From Prosthecobacter sp. SYSU 5D2 (GTDB lineage: Bacteria > Verrucomicrobiota > Verrucomicrobiia > Verrucomicrobiales > Verrucomicrobiaceae), in contig NZ_JBBYXL010000010.1 of the NCBI RefSeq assembly GCF_039655865.1, positions 238,592 to 302,591 of the forward strand: a stretch of 64,000 bases of DNA, in the 5' to 3' direction. Under the pieces are notes generated by a model. That model saw only the letters and a list, made by a program, of their open reading frames with translations. It did no database searches and was not told the DNA's origin. Both the position numbers and the translations under genes were made by a program. Shown piece by piece: positions 16,843 through 25,085 of the stretch; within the stretch, counting starts at the first letter, position 1; every line of letters starts with the position of its first letter.

Positions 16843-18423
16843 ATGGATTATATCATCGACGCAGCCGTCATCATACTCTACTTCGGGATCATCATGGCCA
16901 TCGGCCTGTCCCAGCGGAGCAAGAGCGGCAGTGTCGAAGGTTTCACCCTCGGGGACCGGCAGATCGCCTGGTGGGCTGTGCTCGCCTCCATCCTCGCCGC
17001 AGAGATCAGCGCCGCCACCTTCCTAGGCGCGCCGGAGGCTGGCTACAGCCGGCAAAACTGGTCCTATGCCCAGTTTGCCATCGGCACCGTCATGGCGCGT
17101 ATCATCGTGAGTTTTCTGTTCATCCCGGTTTTTTACAAGCACGGCGTCATCTCATTGTATGAGTTTTTGGAGACGCGGTTTGGCCCCATGACCCGCAAGC
17201 TGGCCTCCTTTCTGTTCATGTTCACCCGCGTACTGGCCATGGGCACCCGGCTCTACGTCTCCGCCATCATCCTGGTCATCGGCGTGGCCATGTGGCAGGG
17301 CGGCGCGGTGGATGCGGATACCAAATTCTGGCTGTATGGCGGAGCCGTCGTCGTCGTTACCCTGCTGACGGCGCTTTATACCAGTGTGGGCGGCATCCGC
17401 GCGGTGATCTGGACGGACTTTATCCAGGTGGGCGTGCTGGTTGCCTCCCTCGGCTTCACCATTCCCTACCTGCTGATGAAGATTCCCGGCGGCTGGGACA
17501 CGGTGGCGGATGTGATTAAAAACCCGGTGTTCTTTGACTTCGCCAAACCTGTGGAAACGGGGGCCTTGGCCTGGATCAAAAACGTTTTCACCAGCGAGTA
17601 CACCATATGGGCGGCCATCATCGGCAGCACCTTTGTGACCATGAGCACCCATGGCATTGACCAGGACACGGTGCAGCGAATGCTGACGGCCAAGAACCGC
17701 CGTCAGAGCGCCGTGGCCACCATTCTGTCCGGCATTGTGGATCTGCCCATTGTCTCCGCCTTCATCCTCATCGGTGTCTTGCTGAAGGCTTACTACCTGG
17801 CGCATCCGAATGCCAACCTGCCGGTGGAAAGCCGGGAGGTTTTTCCCTTCTTCATCATGAATGAAATGCCTGCCGGGATGCGCGGCCTGGTCACCGCCGG
17901 CATTCTGGCCACGGCCATGGGATCGCTCTCCACTGCCCTCAATGCCCTGGCCACCAGTCTCTCCCGCGACTTCATCCTGCCGCGTCTGGGCATTGATGCG
18001 CCGGAATCCAAAAAAATCTCCGTGCTGCGCTGGAGCACCGTTTTTTTTGCCGGTCTGATCATCATCGTCGGCGTGTGGACGGCCTGGTACATGGCGCACA
18101 ATCCCAAGGTGGAAATCCTGCCGCTGGTGCTGGGCATCCTGGGTTTCACCTTCGGCTCGCTCCTCGGCGTCTTTCTGCTGGCGGTGCTCACGAAGTCTCG
18201 CGGCAGCGACGTGGGCAATGTCATTGCCATGATTTGCGGCATTCTGGCCGTGCTGTTCCTGAGCAACATCTTCGGTGTGCAGACCCGGCTGGGCATGGAG
18301 ACACCTTTTGTCCTGTCCTTCCCCTGGCGCATCACCCTGGGCACCTTTGTGACCATCCTTATCGCCATCTTCTTCCACACTCCGCACGCCAAGCAGCATC
18401 AGCGGTATCTGGCGGAGCAGTAG
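16843..18423 (+). CDS. Sodium:solute symporter (SSS/SLC5 family)
   Basis: 526 residues with about 13 membrane helices. Family hallmarks: an SSS-type start with GFTLGDRQIAWWAVLASILA, EISAATFLGAPEAGY, the helix-5 region ALYTSVGGIRAVIWTDFIQ, and THGIDQDTVQRMLTAK. It should import a solute (sugar, carboxylate or similar) with Na+; the substrate cannot be assigned. The ATG at 16843 is preferred over the TTG at 16834. Confidence 0.93.
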   Translation: MDYIIDAAVIILYFGIIMAIGLSQRSKSGSVEGFTLGDRQIAWWAVLASILAAEISAATFLGAPEAGYSRQNWSYAQFAIGTVMARIIVSFLFIPVFYKHGVISLYEFLETRFGPMTRKLASFLFMFTRVLAMGTRLYVSAIILVIGVAMWQGGAVDADTKFWLYGGAVVVVTLLTALYTSVGGIRAVIWTDFIQVGVLVASLGFTIPYLLMKIPGGWDTVADVIKNPVFFDFAKPVETGALAWIKNVFTSEYTIWAAIIGSTFVTMSTHGIDQDTVQRMLTAKNRRQSAVATILSGIVDLPIVSAFILIGVLLKAYYLAHPNANLPVESREVFPFFIMNEMPAGMRGLVTAGILATAMGSLSTALNALATSLSRDFILPRLGIDAPESKKISVLRWSTVFFAGLIIIVGVWTAWYMAHNPKVEILPLVLGILGFTFGSLLGVFLLAVLTKSRGSDVGNVIAMICGILAVLFLSNIFGVQTRLGMETPFVLSFPWRITLGTFVTILIAIFFHTPHAKQHQRYLAEQ

Positions 18424-18494
18424 GCGGTGGAGGGGCGGCGCTTTTTAACAGAAGACCGCCCCCTCTTCCGGCAGTTTACTTTTTGTCCAACACC

Positions 18495-19181
18495 CTACTT
18501 CGGCTTCTTCCACTCCTCGCCTTCGTCGTCGTCGTCATCCATGCCGGAGTAGCCGTCATCGTAACCTTCGTCTTCGTCGTCATCCTCATCATCGTCGTCA
18601 TCGTCATCATCCAGGTTCAGGCCTTCCAGGGCTTCGAGGTCCAGATCATCGGGATCAATTTCTTCCAGGTCGTCATCGTTCCCGTCTTCTTCATCCTCAT
18701 CTTCATCACTGGTGGCCTCGGCAGCGGCGGCTTCTTCCAGACCGCGCTTTTCAATCTGGGCCAGGGTATCGGTCACATCTTCCACCGTATCCCAGACTTT
18801 GCGGGCCACAAACAGGGGGGCTCCCTGCTGCACTGCCATGGCAATGCTGTCACTGGGCCGGGCATCCAGCTCGATAAGTTTTTTCTGGTGCAGCTCGTTG
18901 GAGGCGGAAAGGATCATCCGCGCGTGGAAGACGCTGCCTTCCACATGGTTGATGATCACCCGTTCCACCTTGGCTCCAAAGGCCAGCAAAACGCTGCCTA
19001 ACAAATCATGCGTCAGCGGGCGGTCCTTGGCCACGCCGCGCATGAACATGGAAATGGCGGTGCCGACGGATTCATCCACATAAATGACAAAGGTCTTCTC
19101 CGTGTTCCCCAGGAAAACGGCAAAACTGCCGTCCAGAGGCAAGACAGCACGCACTTGGGCTTCGACGACTTCGCGGTTCAT
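18495..19181 (-). CDS. Bifunctional-nuclease-domain (BFN/DUF151) protein with long acidic tail
   Basis: 228 residues. Residues ~5-135 match the BFN domain, including the conserved LDARPSDSIAMAVQQGAPLFV. The remaining ~90 residues are almost entirely Asp/Glu with long aspartate runs (LEEIDPDDLDLEALEGLNLD and following), ending in a short basic KKPK. BFN proteins of plants and bacteria have been reported as DNase/RNase; the role here is unverified. The acidic tail could mimic nucleic acid or bind cations. The ATG at 19181 starts the family-like sequence; the frame runs to 19271 without support. It is downstream of fecR. Confidence 0.87.
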   Translation of the reverse strand: MNREVVEAQVRAVLPLDGSFAVFLGNTEKTFVIYVDESVGTAISMFMRGVAKDRPLTHDLLGSVLLAFGAKVERVIINHVEGSVFHARMILSASNELHQKKLIELDARPSDSIAMAVQQGAPLFVARKVWDTVEDVTDTLAQIEKRGLEEAAAAEATSDEDEDEEDGNDDDLEEIDPDDLDLEALEGLNLDDDDDDDDEDDDEDEGYDDGYSGMDDDDDEGEEWKKPK

Positions 19182-19270
19182 GCGGGAAGTTAAGCCTTGT
19201 GCGGCTTCAATGGCAACACTCGGGCAAAAATTATTGCAAAGGCCCTCCTGCGAGGAGCCGCGGTCATGCA

Positions 19271-20707
19271 TTATTCCTCAAGGCGCAGCTTGAGCATCGG
19301 CGGGGTGTTTCGCGTGTTTTCCTTGCTGGCAAAAGCGTGCGCGAGTCCGTTTCGTGCCGTTTCATCCGTTTCTCGGATGATGACCAGCGTGACCAGGCCG
19401 TTGGTATCCGCCCGCAGAAACTCCGCCAGCGCCTCGCCTTTCAGGGTAAAGGCACCGCGTGTCGTCCCCTGCGGCACAATGAACTGGCCCAGCTTCACCG
19501 ACTGTCCGGGCACTGCGGCGATGCGATGCTCCGGCGCTTCACTATGCGCAGGGGCTTCTGCCCAGCTCAGCCCATTTTCGCTCCAGGCATCCTGGGATTC
19601 ATCCGTCAGGCCATAGACGGCAAACACCGCATCCGGCACCAGGGAGGCAAAGCCCAGATCGCTCGGTTCCACATGCAGGGTGAATTCCGCTTCGGCGATG
19701 CGCTTGCCCGTGAAGCGCTTCAGGTCAAAGGCGACATAAGCTTTCCGGTCCAGGTTTTCCACCAGGGAGGTGTGCTTGATGCGCAAAAAGGATTCCCGGC
19801 CGGTCACCCGCTGACCGGCGCTGGACTGGATCCAGGAGTCCTTGCCCCGGCCAAAGCCGGTGGTCAGGATCTGCCAGCCGTCGCCCAGGTCATTGATCGG
19901 GCCTGGCAACCAGCGACCCGGCTCGGGCTGGCTGTCCGAACTGTCATCCGGATTCACCGCACTTTGGATAAAGCCCCCGTAGTCCACGCGCTGTCCGGCA
20001 CGCAGTTCCTTGACTCCTTTCACACCTTTGCGCTCCACTTCCACCAGGCCGTCAATGACGTGTACCAGCACCTTGCCATCCTCGCCGGCGCTCACGCCAA
20101 AGCGGGTACCGTAGTCCACCACCTTCGTATCCGCTGTGTGGATGGTGAAGCCCTTGGCCTGGTCAGGCACCTCCGCCACCACGGTGCCTTTTTTAACCCG
20201 GCATTCCATGGCGGAGATGACTTCCAGCGTTACCGGGGCCTCCAGCGCCACCTCGGCGCCGCTGGCGAATTTCACGGTCGCGATGCCATCCAGCAGCTCC
20301 AGCATCCCCGGCTGCAGGCTGGATCCTTCCAGCGTCGGCAGGGCGCTGTTGCCCCATTTGCAGGCATTGGCTTTGGTCAGCGTGGCCACCGGGGCAGGAT
20401 CTTTGGCCAGCAGCCAGACGGCTCCAGCGGAAACGATGGCCGCTGCGATGGGCAGCAGGATGCGGGAGATCCGGGAGGAGGCCGGGCTGACTTTCATTGC
20501 CTGCATTTGCACGGCACCGGTTTCGCGTTCGGCCAGCGGCAGCACCCGCAGTTCGGCCTCCATCATGGCGGCCTCGGCCAGCAGGGTGCGCACTTCGGCA
20601 TTGTCATGAAGGGCATCATTCAGCCGCTTCAGTTCTTCTTCATTCAGGGCGTGGTCGCGGGCGCGTTCCCACAGTTCCAGCCATTGCCAGGTTTCGTCAG
20701 GTTTCAT
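19271..20707 (-). CDS. FecR-domain anti-sigma/sensor protein with DNRLRE/CBM96-like C-terminus
   Basis: 478 residues. A cytoplasmic anti-sigma-like N-terminus (residues 1-78) is followed by a membrane helix at ~81-101. A FecR domain at ~118-245 (TIHTADTKVVDYGTRFGVSA) comes next, then a ~190-residue C-terminal DNRLRE/CBM96-like domain (VAFDLKRFTGKRIAEAEF) that may bind a carbohydrate outside the membrane. Its ATG overlaps the stop of the ECF sigma gene by four bases (ATGA), so the pair is translationally coupled. By analogy with FecI/FecR it would hold the sigma factor and respond to an extracytoplasmic signal. Confidence 0.9.
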   Translation of the reverse strand: MKPDETWQWLELWERARDHALNEEELKRLNDALHDNAEVRTLLAEAAMMEAELRVLPLAERETGAVQMQAMKVSPASSRISRILLPIAAAIVSAGAVWLLAKDPAPVATLTKANACKWGNSALPTLEGSSLQPGMLELLDGIATVKFASGAEVALEAPVTLEVISAMECRVKKGTVVAEVPDQAKGFTIHTADTKVVDYGTRFGVSAGEDGKVLVHVIDGLVEVERKGVKGVKELRAGQRVDYGGFIQSAVNPDDSSDSQPEPGRWLPGPINDLGDGWQILTTGFGRGKDSWIQSSAGQRVTGRESFLRIKHTSLVENLDRKAYVAFDLKRFTGKRIAEAEFTLHVEPSDLGFASLVPDAVFAVYGLTDESQDAWSENGLSWAEAPAHSEAPEHRIAAVPGQSVKLGQFIVPQGTTRGAFTLKGEALAEFLRADTNGLVTLVIIRETDETARNGLAHAFASKENTRNTPPMLKLRLEE

Positions 20708-21222
20708 GGGTGGGCCTCCAGTTGTTTTTGCACGCACTGCATCAGGGACATCCGCACCCGGCTGAGCGCCCGGTAGATGGCGGCCTCCGTGCGGTTTACG
20801 CGGTCGGCGATCTGATCAATCTCCAGATCGTCAAAATAGCGGAGGTGGACAAGCTGCCGGTGCTCGGTGGGCAGCTTCAGCAGGCAGGTCCGCAGGGCAT
20901 CCTGCCGGGCGCTGCCATCCTCGGAAAGTTCGGAAACGGCATGGCCCAGGGCCTCTAGCGCATCCTCATCCAGCGGTAAATGCTCCCGCTTTTTATGCCG
21001 CCGGTGCGTGAGGATCTGATGAAATGCCGTCTTCCGCGCCCAGGCGATAAAATTCGTGCCCAGGGTGAAGTCGTCAAAGTGCTTCCACAGCAGCAGCTTG
21101 GTCTGTTGCAGGATGTCCTCCGCCTCACTGTCACGGGGCACCAGGCCATGCACATAGAGCCCCAGCGACCGCTCGTGAGCAGTCAGCAGTTCCAGAAAGA
21201 CGGTGGTCCTGTCATCAGCCAT
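20704..21222 (-). CDS. ECF RNA polymerase sigma factor (Rhodopirellula/Verrucomicrobium type)
   Basis: 172 residues with sigma region 2 (DILQQTKLLLWKHFDDF, NFIAWARKTAFHQIL) and region 4 helix-turn-helix (YFDDLEIDQIADRVNRTEAA). The match is to the sigma-70 subfamily typical of Planctomycetota and Verrucomicrobiota. It is coupled to the downstream fecR gene by a four-base overlap and preceded by the pseudokinase gene at 78 bp. Targets are unknown; the pair could regulate polysaccharide or surface genes, given the FecR protein's carbohydrate-binding-like end. Confidence 0.95.
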   Translation of the reverse strand: MADDRTTVFLELLTAHERSLGLYVHGLVPRDSEAEDILQQTKLLLWKHFDDFTLGTNFIAWARKTAFHQILTHRRHKKREHLPLDEDALEALGHAVSELSEDGSARQDALRTCLLKLPTEHRQLVHLRYFDDLEIDQIADRVNRTEAAIYRALSRVRMSLMQCVQKQLEAHP

Positions 21223-21300
21223 GCATTAAACATAGGCGGGTGGGCTGCTTTTTTGGACACAAAAAATGCAACCTGGCGAAACTGCCGCCTTCATCACTCC

Positions 21301-23505
21301 TTACAATTCATCCTTCAAGGTGGACATGGGGGGCCTGAGCAGGCCGCCGCCGCTAGGATTCGTCAGGTCTTCCGGTGGCAGGGTGGGGATGGTGACCTGG
21401 GGGGCGGCCGGGCCACGGGGCTCTGGCTCCAGCGGAGTGGATGGCGGTTGCGAAACGGGGCTATCGGAGCCTGTTTCCAAAGGGATCGCCTTCACCACAG
21501 GTGGTTTCAGCCAGAAGGCCCCTCCGGACAAATGCGCCAGGATCCCTCCTGCGATGAGGGATGCTCCCAGGAAAACCGCCGCCCGCAGCCAAAAGGGCAC
21601 AAAGTCCCCCGGTGGCAGCAGCACTTCATTGGGATGAATGGTGGGCGGTGCATCCGCCGCCGTCTTGGCCCAGTCCGTCTTGCCGCCGCTTTCCATCACT
21701 GAGGTATCCCGGAACAGCAGTTCTGCAAAGCCGATGGTCGGTTTTTCCTTGTCCGGTGCCAGACCGCTCGTCAGCGCCATCGGCACCTCACGGGCAGCTT
21801 CCTTTTTCTCTGGGGCCGTTGTGGCAGAGATGGTTCGCGTGCGCGGGGACACGGCTTTAGGCTGGACTGAAACCAGCGGCTCCGAAATGGGGGCAGGTGC
21901 AGGTTTGACCAGCTGATGATGCTGGAGGATACGGGCATAGCGCGCCAGTAAATCTGCCCTGGGGCAGGCTTTGCCCTCCCCCAGACGTCGGATCTCCTCG
22001 TCAAACAGGCGTGAGATGGACTCCCGGTCGCGCAGTCCGCCGGGCGGTTCGGCGAGCTGCCCAGGAATGGACTCAAGGCCTACCAGGAAGGTCCCCACCG
22101 CAGACAGCCATGCCCCGTTCCAAAAGGTGGGCTTGCGTGGCTGCATGGGCAGCAGCACTGCGGGGTCCAGGCCTCGGCCCGCCATCGCCGCCAGTGTCGG
22201 ATGTGCCCTCAGGATCACGGAAAATGCAGGCCATTCATTCAGCTTGGTCAGCATCAGCTTGGACGTGCGTGCATCTTCGCGGGGAAAACCAGTCAGCAAA
22301 AAGATGTCCTCCAGTCTCAGGCGCTTCACATCCAGGCCGGATTTTTCCAGAGAGTCCAGCGCTCCGTCCAGGCCGGCCAGCACCAGGTAAGTTTCATGCA
22401 CACTCAGGCATCGGCGCTCCTTCAGCAGGTCTCCCAGGTTCACCCCCTCGGCCATTTCCTCTGCCAGGCAGGTGATGTCCTCCCCTTCATGCAGCAGCAC
22501 CAGCGGAATGATCCCCGTAAACTCCCGTTTTCCGGACAGTTCCAGACTCTTTTCGTCCAGGGCACGCACCGTCTTGCTCACCAGGCGTGCCGGCGGCACC
22601 TGCTCCACCAGGACCGTGCGCCCTGTCTTTGTCAGAGTGCCCCGCATGGAATACGGGTTGGACATGTCCAGCCGCTGGCTCTGGATTCGCACCAGGTTTA
22701 CCACTCCGCGCGCCACCTCCTGGTAACTGGCAAAGTGGGGTGCAAGGAGAGCCCTGGGTTTATGAGCTGTGGGGATTTCGCCAGTCACTTGCTCCGGCGC
22801 CAGTTTTTGCAGGACTGTTTTCAGCTCACGCAGTGACGGCGCCAGACTGCGGTCAGCCGCAGTGAGGCAGGCAGAGAGCAGTTCCACAAAATCAGCCCCC
22901 GGCAGGGCCTGGTCTGGCAGAGTGGGGCCTCCGTCTGAATGCTCCTGGAAAAAATCACGCAGCATCTTGGCCGATTTGTCAAAAGGCGGCTTCAGCCCCT
23001 TTGACTTCGTTCCAGCAGGAAGGAGGGCGTAATCTGCCAGCTGCACTTGCATTTGCTGGGGGCCTGTCTGCACCACACGCATGGCGTTAAGCACGTCTTC
23101 AGGAAGCAAATTCGAGTTCTCCTCCAGGGAGACCACCGCCTCCAGCGCACGCACCGCCACAAGAACCGCCAGCCAGCCGGGGATCTCCACCTGCCGGGAC
23201 AGGTAAGCCTTGAGCGTCTCTCCATCCACGCTGCTGGTGATATAAAAAGGGTTGCCCTCATCATCACCAAAATCCATTAGCCTGGCCTGCAGAGGATGCC
23301 CGTGGTTTTGCAATTGGCGGCAGGATTTCTCAAAGTCCGCCTTGTCAGCCAGCGGCTCCAGAAGCACGTGGCAGTGTACAAATTCCAGCTGCCGTGAGTC
23401 AAACGCCAGCACAGCCACCTGATCCCGGTCACGGATCAGTTCAATATTGCTCCCGTCCGCGTCCTGGACGATTTGATAGTGCCTGAAGAGACTGGGTTCC
23501 GGCAT
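21301..23505 (-). CDS. Tandem pseudokinase membrane protein
   Basis: 734 residues. Two kinase-like regions are visible without catalytic residues. In the first (~1-165), a hinge-like FYITSSVDGETLKAYL is followed by LLPEDVLNAM where active kinases have HRDLKPEN-x-L, and by VQLADYALLPAG where DFG is expected. The second (~275-440) has CLAEEMAEGVNLGDLL and LRLEDIFLL. A Pro/Ala/Ser-rich linker, a membrane helix near residue 650 (VFLGASLIAGGILAHL) and a Pro-rich tail follow. Kinase ancestry is inferred from the pattern only. It lies just upstream of the ECF sigma/FecR pair and may belong to the same regulatory unit. Confidence 0.75.
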   Translation of the reverse strand: MPEPSLFRHYQIVQDADGSNIELIRDRDQVAVLAFDSRQLEFVHCHVLLEPLADKADFEKSCRQLQNHGHPLQARLMDFGDDEGNPFYITSSVDGETLKAYLSRQVEIPGWLAVLVAVRALEAVVSLEENSNLLPEDVLNAMRVVQTGPQQMQVQLADYALLPAGTKSKGLKPPFDKSAKMLRDFFQEHSDGGPTLPDQALPGADFVELLSACLTAADRSLAPSLRELKTVLQKLAPEQVTGEIPTAHKPRALLAPHFASYQEVARGVVNLVRIQSQRLDMSNPYSMRGTLTKTGRTVLVEQVPPARLVSKTVRALDEKSLELSGKREFTGIIPLVLLHEGEDITCLAEEMAEGVNLGDLLKERRCLSVHETYLVLAGLDGALDSLEKSGLDVKRLRLEDIFLLTGFPREDARTSKLMLTKLNEWPAFSVILRAHPTLAAMAGRGLDPAVLLPMQPRKPTFWNGAWLSAVGTFLVGLESIPGQLAEPPGGLRDRESISRLFDEEIRRLGEGKACPRADLLARYARILQHHQLVKPAPAPISEPLVSVQPKAVSPRTRTISATTAPEKKEAAREVPMALTSGLAPDKEKPTIGFAELLFRDTSVMESGGKTDWAKTAADAPPTIHPNEVLLPPGDFVPFWLRAAVFLGASLIAGGILAHLSGGAFWLKPPVVKAIPLETGSDSPVSQPPSTPLEPEPRGPAAPQVTIPTLPPEDLTNPSGGGLLRPPMSTLKDEL

Positions 23506-23704
23506 GGGACTGCGTGAGGGAGAAAGGATAGTGCCAAGTCTGCGCTCGGTGTCGCGCTTTTCAACAACAGACTCATTCTGATGTGAATTCAGGACCTAAC
23601 GCCACCGTGCATCAAACTTGTGCATGACGCAGGAGGATACTGCATGAAAAGAATATTTCATGCTCGGAAGGCCGCCCTCTGCAGCCCAAATCAAAACGGC
23701 AGGG

Positions 23705-23926
23705 TCATGCCAGCAAAATTTCACGGGCCCGTGCTTCCAGCCGGTCCCGCCTTTCCACCCCGCCCAGTTCATGAAAAGCCTGCTCGCACGCCGCTTCCAG
23801 CTCCTCTGGACGGCGGTTGGGGAATTCATAGTCAAAGCTTTTGATGAAAAACTTCACGGAATGTTCCTGCTCAGGGGAGAAGAAAGACCGCTCAACACTG
23901 CCATTGGTAGGAAGGTTCGCATTCAT
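23705..23926 (-). CDS. Small conserved-looking hypothetical protein
   Basis: 73 residues, charged, no membrane helix or signal peptide. It has aromatic and acidic patches (HSVKFFIKSFDYEFPNRRPE, EQAFHELGGVERRDRLEARA). The start overlaps the stop of a possible upstream short frame by ATGA, and two overlapping palindromes lie 40-60 bp upstream of it. I do not recognise the family. Confidence 0.5.
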   Translation of the reverse strand: MNANLPTNGSVERSFFSPEQEHSVKFFIKSFDYEFPNRRPEELEAACEQAFHELGGVERRDRLEARAREILLA

Positions 23927-24093
23927 GGTTTAAATGAGTTCGCCGAGGCCGGGCGGGGTGGATGTGCCGGAAAATTTTCCGGCCGGAATTTGTGGCCTGT
24001 CCGATCATCATACAGCAATGCGCAGCGGTGTTGAAGCAAATAAACACGTTCTGCGTACCGCCTGCGTGAACCCTTTTCCTGCCAATCCTTCAT
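23923..24093 (-). CDS. Possible short upstream gene overlapping the 73-aa gene
   Basis: A 56-codon frame (start MKDWQEKGSRRRYAERVY) whose TGA overlaps the ATG of the next gene by four bases, as in coupled operons. It is basic, with two internal cysteine- and tyrosine-containing stretches. No family is recognised and the composition is not decisive, so it may be chance. Confidence 0.25.
   Translation of the reverse strand: MKDWQEKGSRRRYAERVYLLQHRCALLYDDRTGHKFRPENFPAHPPRPASANSFKP
23967..23988. promoter_or_regulatory. Overlapping perfect palindromes upstream of the 73-aa gene
   Basis: A 16-bp perfect palindrome CCGGAAAATTTTCCGG (23967-23982) overlaps a 12-bp palindrome TTCCGGCCGGAA (23977-23988). 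They lie 41-62 bp before the start of the minus-strand gene at 23926, a plausible operator position. No regulator is assigned. Confidence 0.4.
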
Positions 24094-24217
24094 GTGCTTA
24101 TCCTTTTCTGCCTTTGCATCAGGGCATTCCCCCCGCCAGAGCCTTGTTTCTGAAGGCACTTTCCAGACTCCGAGGTCCCGTTCCGGTGGGGCCCGGCAGG
24201 GGAATGCCGCCGGGAAG

Positions 24218-24562
24218 ATGTCACATCAGTGGGTCACGATTGGCGGTTACCGTCTGGCAGCGGGACGTTTGAAAGAGGTGCTTGTGGGGCAAAAGACCAA
24301 AAAAGGTTTCCGTTATCTGGGCACCGCCAGAGTTTCTACAGCTCCTGGCCTCCGCAAGCGGCTCTCAAGCCACCTGCGGATGCTCCACATCTATGACTGC
24401 CCGTTTGCTGCCGGGACAGACAGTCTTCCAGCCGGACTGACAGAGGAGCAGATGGAGGAATGTGTCTGGGTGGAGCCTGGCGTCAAAGCCTGGGTGGAGA
24501 ATTTGCCATCCAAAGGGCCCGGCCTGTGCGCACTGCCCACGGTAATGAAGTTTACAGAATAG
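24218..24562 (+). CDS. Stand-alone ATP-dependent DNA ligase C-terminal (OB-fold) domain protein
   Basis: 114 residues resembling the C-terminal OB-fold of LigD/LigC-type ATP-dependent DNA ligases. The opening WVTIGGYRLAAGRLKEVLVG matches the family's VIGGY..G-x-LLVG strand. FRYLGTARVST matches the RYAGKVGTG strand, and CVWVEPGVKAWVEN matches the W-V-x-P-x-x-x-x-V-E block. The adenylation domain with its KxDG lysine is absent, so it cannot ligate alone. The ATG at 24218 has a GGGAAG Shine-Dalgarno-like stretch just upstream. It could be a remnant, an accessory DNA-binding protein, or a partner of a ligase encoded elsewhere. Confidence 0.65.
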   Translation: MSHQWVTIGGYRLAAGRLKEVLVGQKTKKGFRYLGTARVSTAPGLRKRLSSHLRMLHIYDCPFAAGTDSLPAGLTEEQMEECVWVEPGVKAWVENLPSKGPGLCALPTVMKFTE

Positions 24563-24801
24563 CCCGGGGGGATATGGCTCCGTCCCTGGCAATTGGGCGA
24601 AAGTTTAAAGGGGCCATCCTCGCCCACGCTTGCGATGCATCTCAGGGAGGGGTGTTGCCTGTGCATCTGCACAGTCCCGGCATCCGCCCCCTCCTGTCCA
24701 AGCAGGCCGTGCCCCAGGGTGCCGCCTAACAACAAGCACGTTTGCCATTCTGCACGGTCTTCTGGCCGGAAAGATGGCTGAATGCCCATTTTCCATGTCC
24801 T

Positions 24802-25020
24802 ATGACCGCCACCCAATCCAACCCCGACGCTGCCACCGCTCCCTCCCTCGTCTGGGATGATGAGACCGTCCGTGCCCTCAACCGGCACATGCGCATCCGT
24901 TTTCGTTACCTCTCCTCCGCCGTCCGCCAGATGACCCTCCAGCAGTGCATGGAGGAAGTCAGCCCGGCGGAAGGGAGGGATGCCCTCATCGCCCAGGTGG
25001 AAAAAAAGCTCACTCTTTGA
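24802..25020 (+). CDS. Small hypothetical protein upstream of DUF892 gene
   Basis: 72 residues starting MTATQSNPDAATAPSLVWDD. The body is predicted helical and basic (LNRHMRIRFRYLSSAVRQM), ending in an acidic/Lys segment. It ends 65 bp before the ferritin-like DUF892 gene on the same strand, so co-expression is likely. No family recognised. Confidence 0.55.
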   Translation: MTATQSNPDAATAPSLVWDDETVRALNRHMRIRFRYLSSAVRQMTLQQCMEEVSPAEGRDALIAQVEKKLTL

Positions 25021-25085
25021 CCGTTGCCGGAAATTTTCAAGAATGGCACATCCGGCTGTTTTGAGCCTGGCGAACTTTCACTGCC

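Noticed and set aside
17152..18399. 415-codon minus-strand frame
   Set aside because: Antisense to the Na+/solute symporter; composition typical of high-GC shadow frames.
18426..18478. Possible terminator between the symporter and BFN genes
   Set aside because: Only a 7-bp GGGGCGG/CCGCCCC pairing with a loose loop; not strong enough to list.
19199..20776. 525-codon plus-strand frame
   Set aside because: Antisense to the FecR gene.
24391..24888. 165-codon minus-strand frame and overlapping plus-strand frame at 24460-24729
   Set aside because: Glycine/serine-rich with no motifs; overlaps the ligase OB-fold gene antisense. The gap 24563-24801 appears non-coding.
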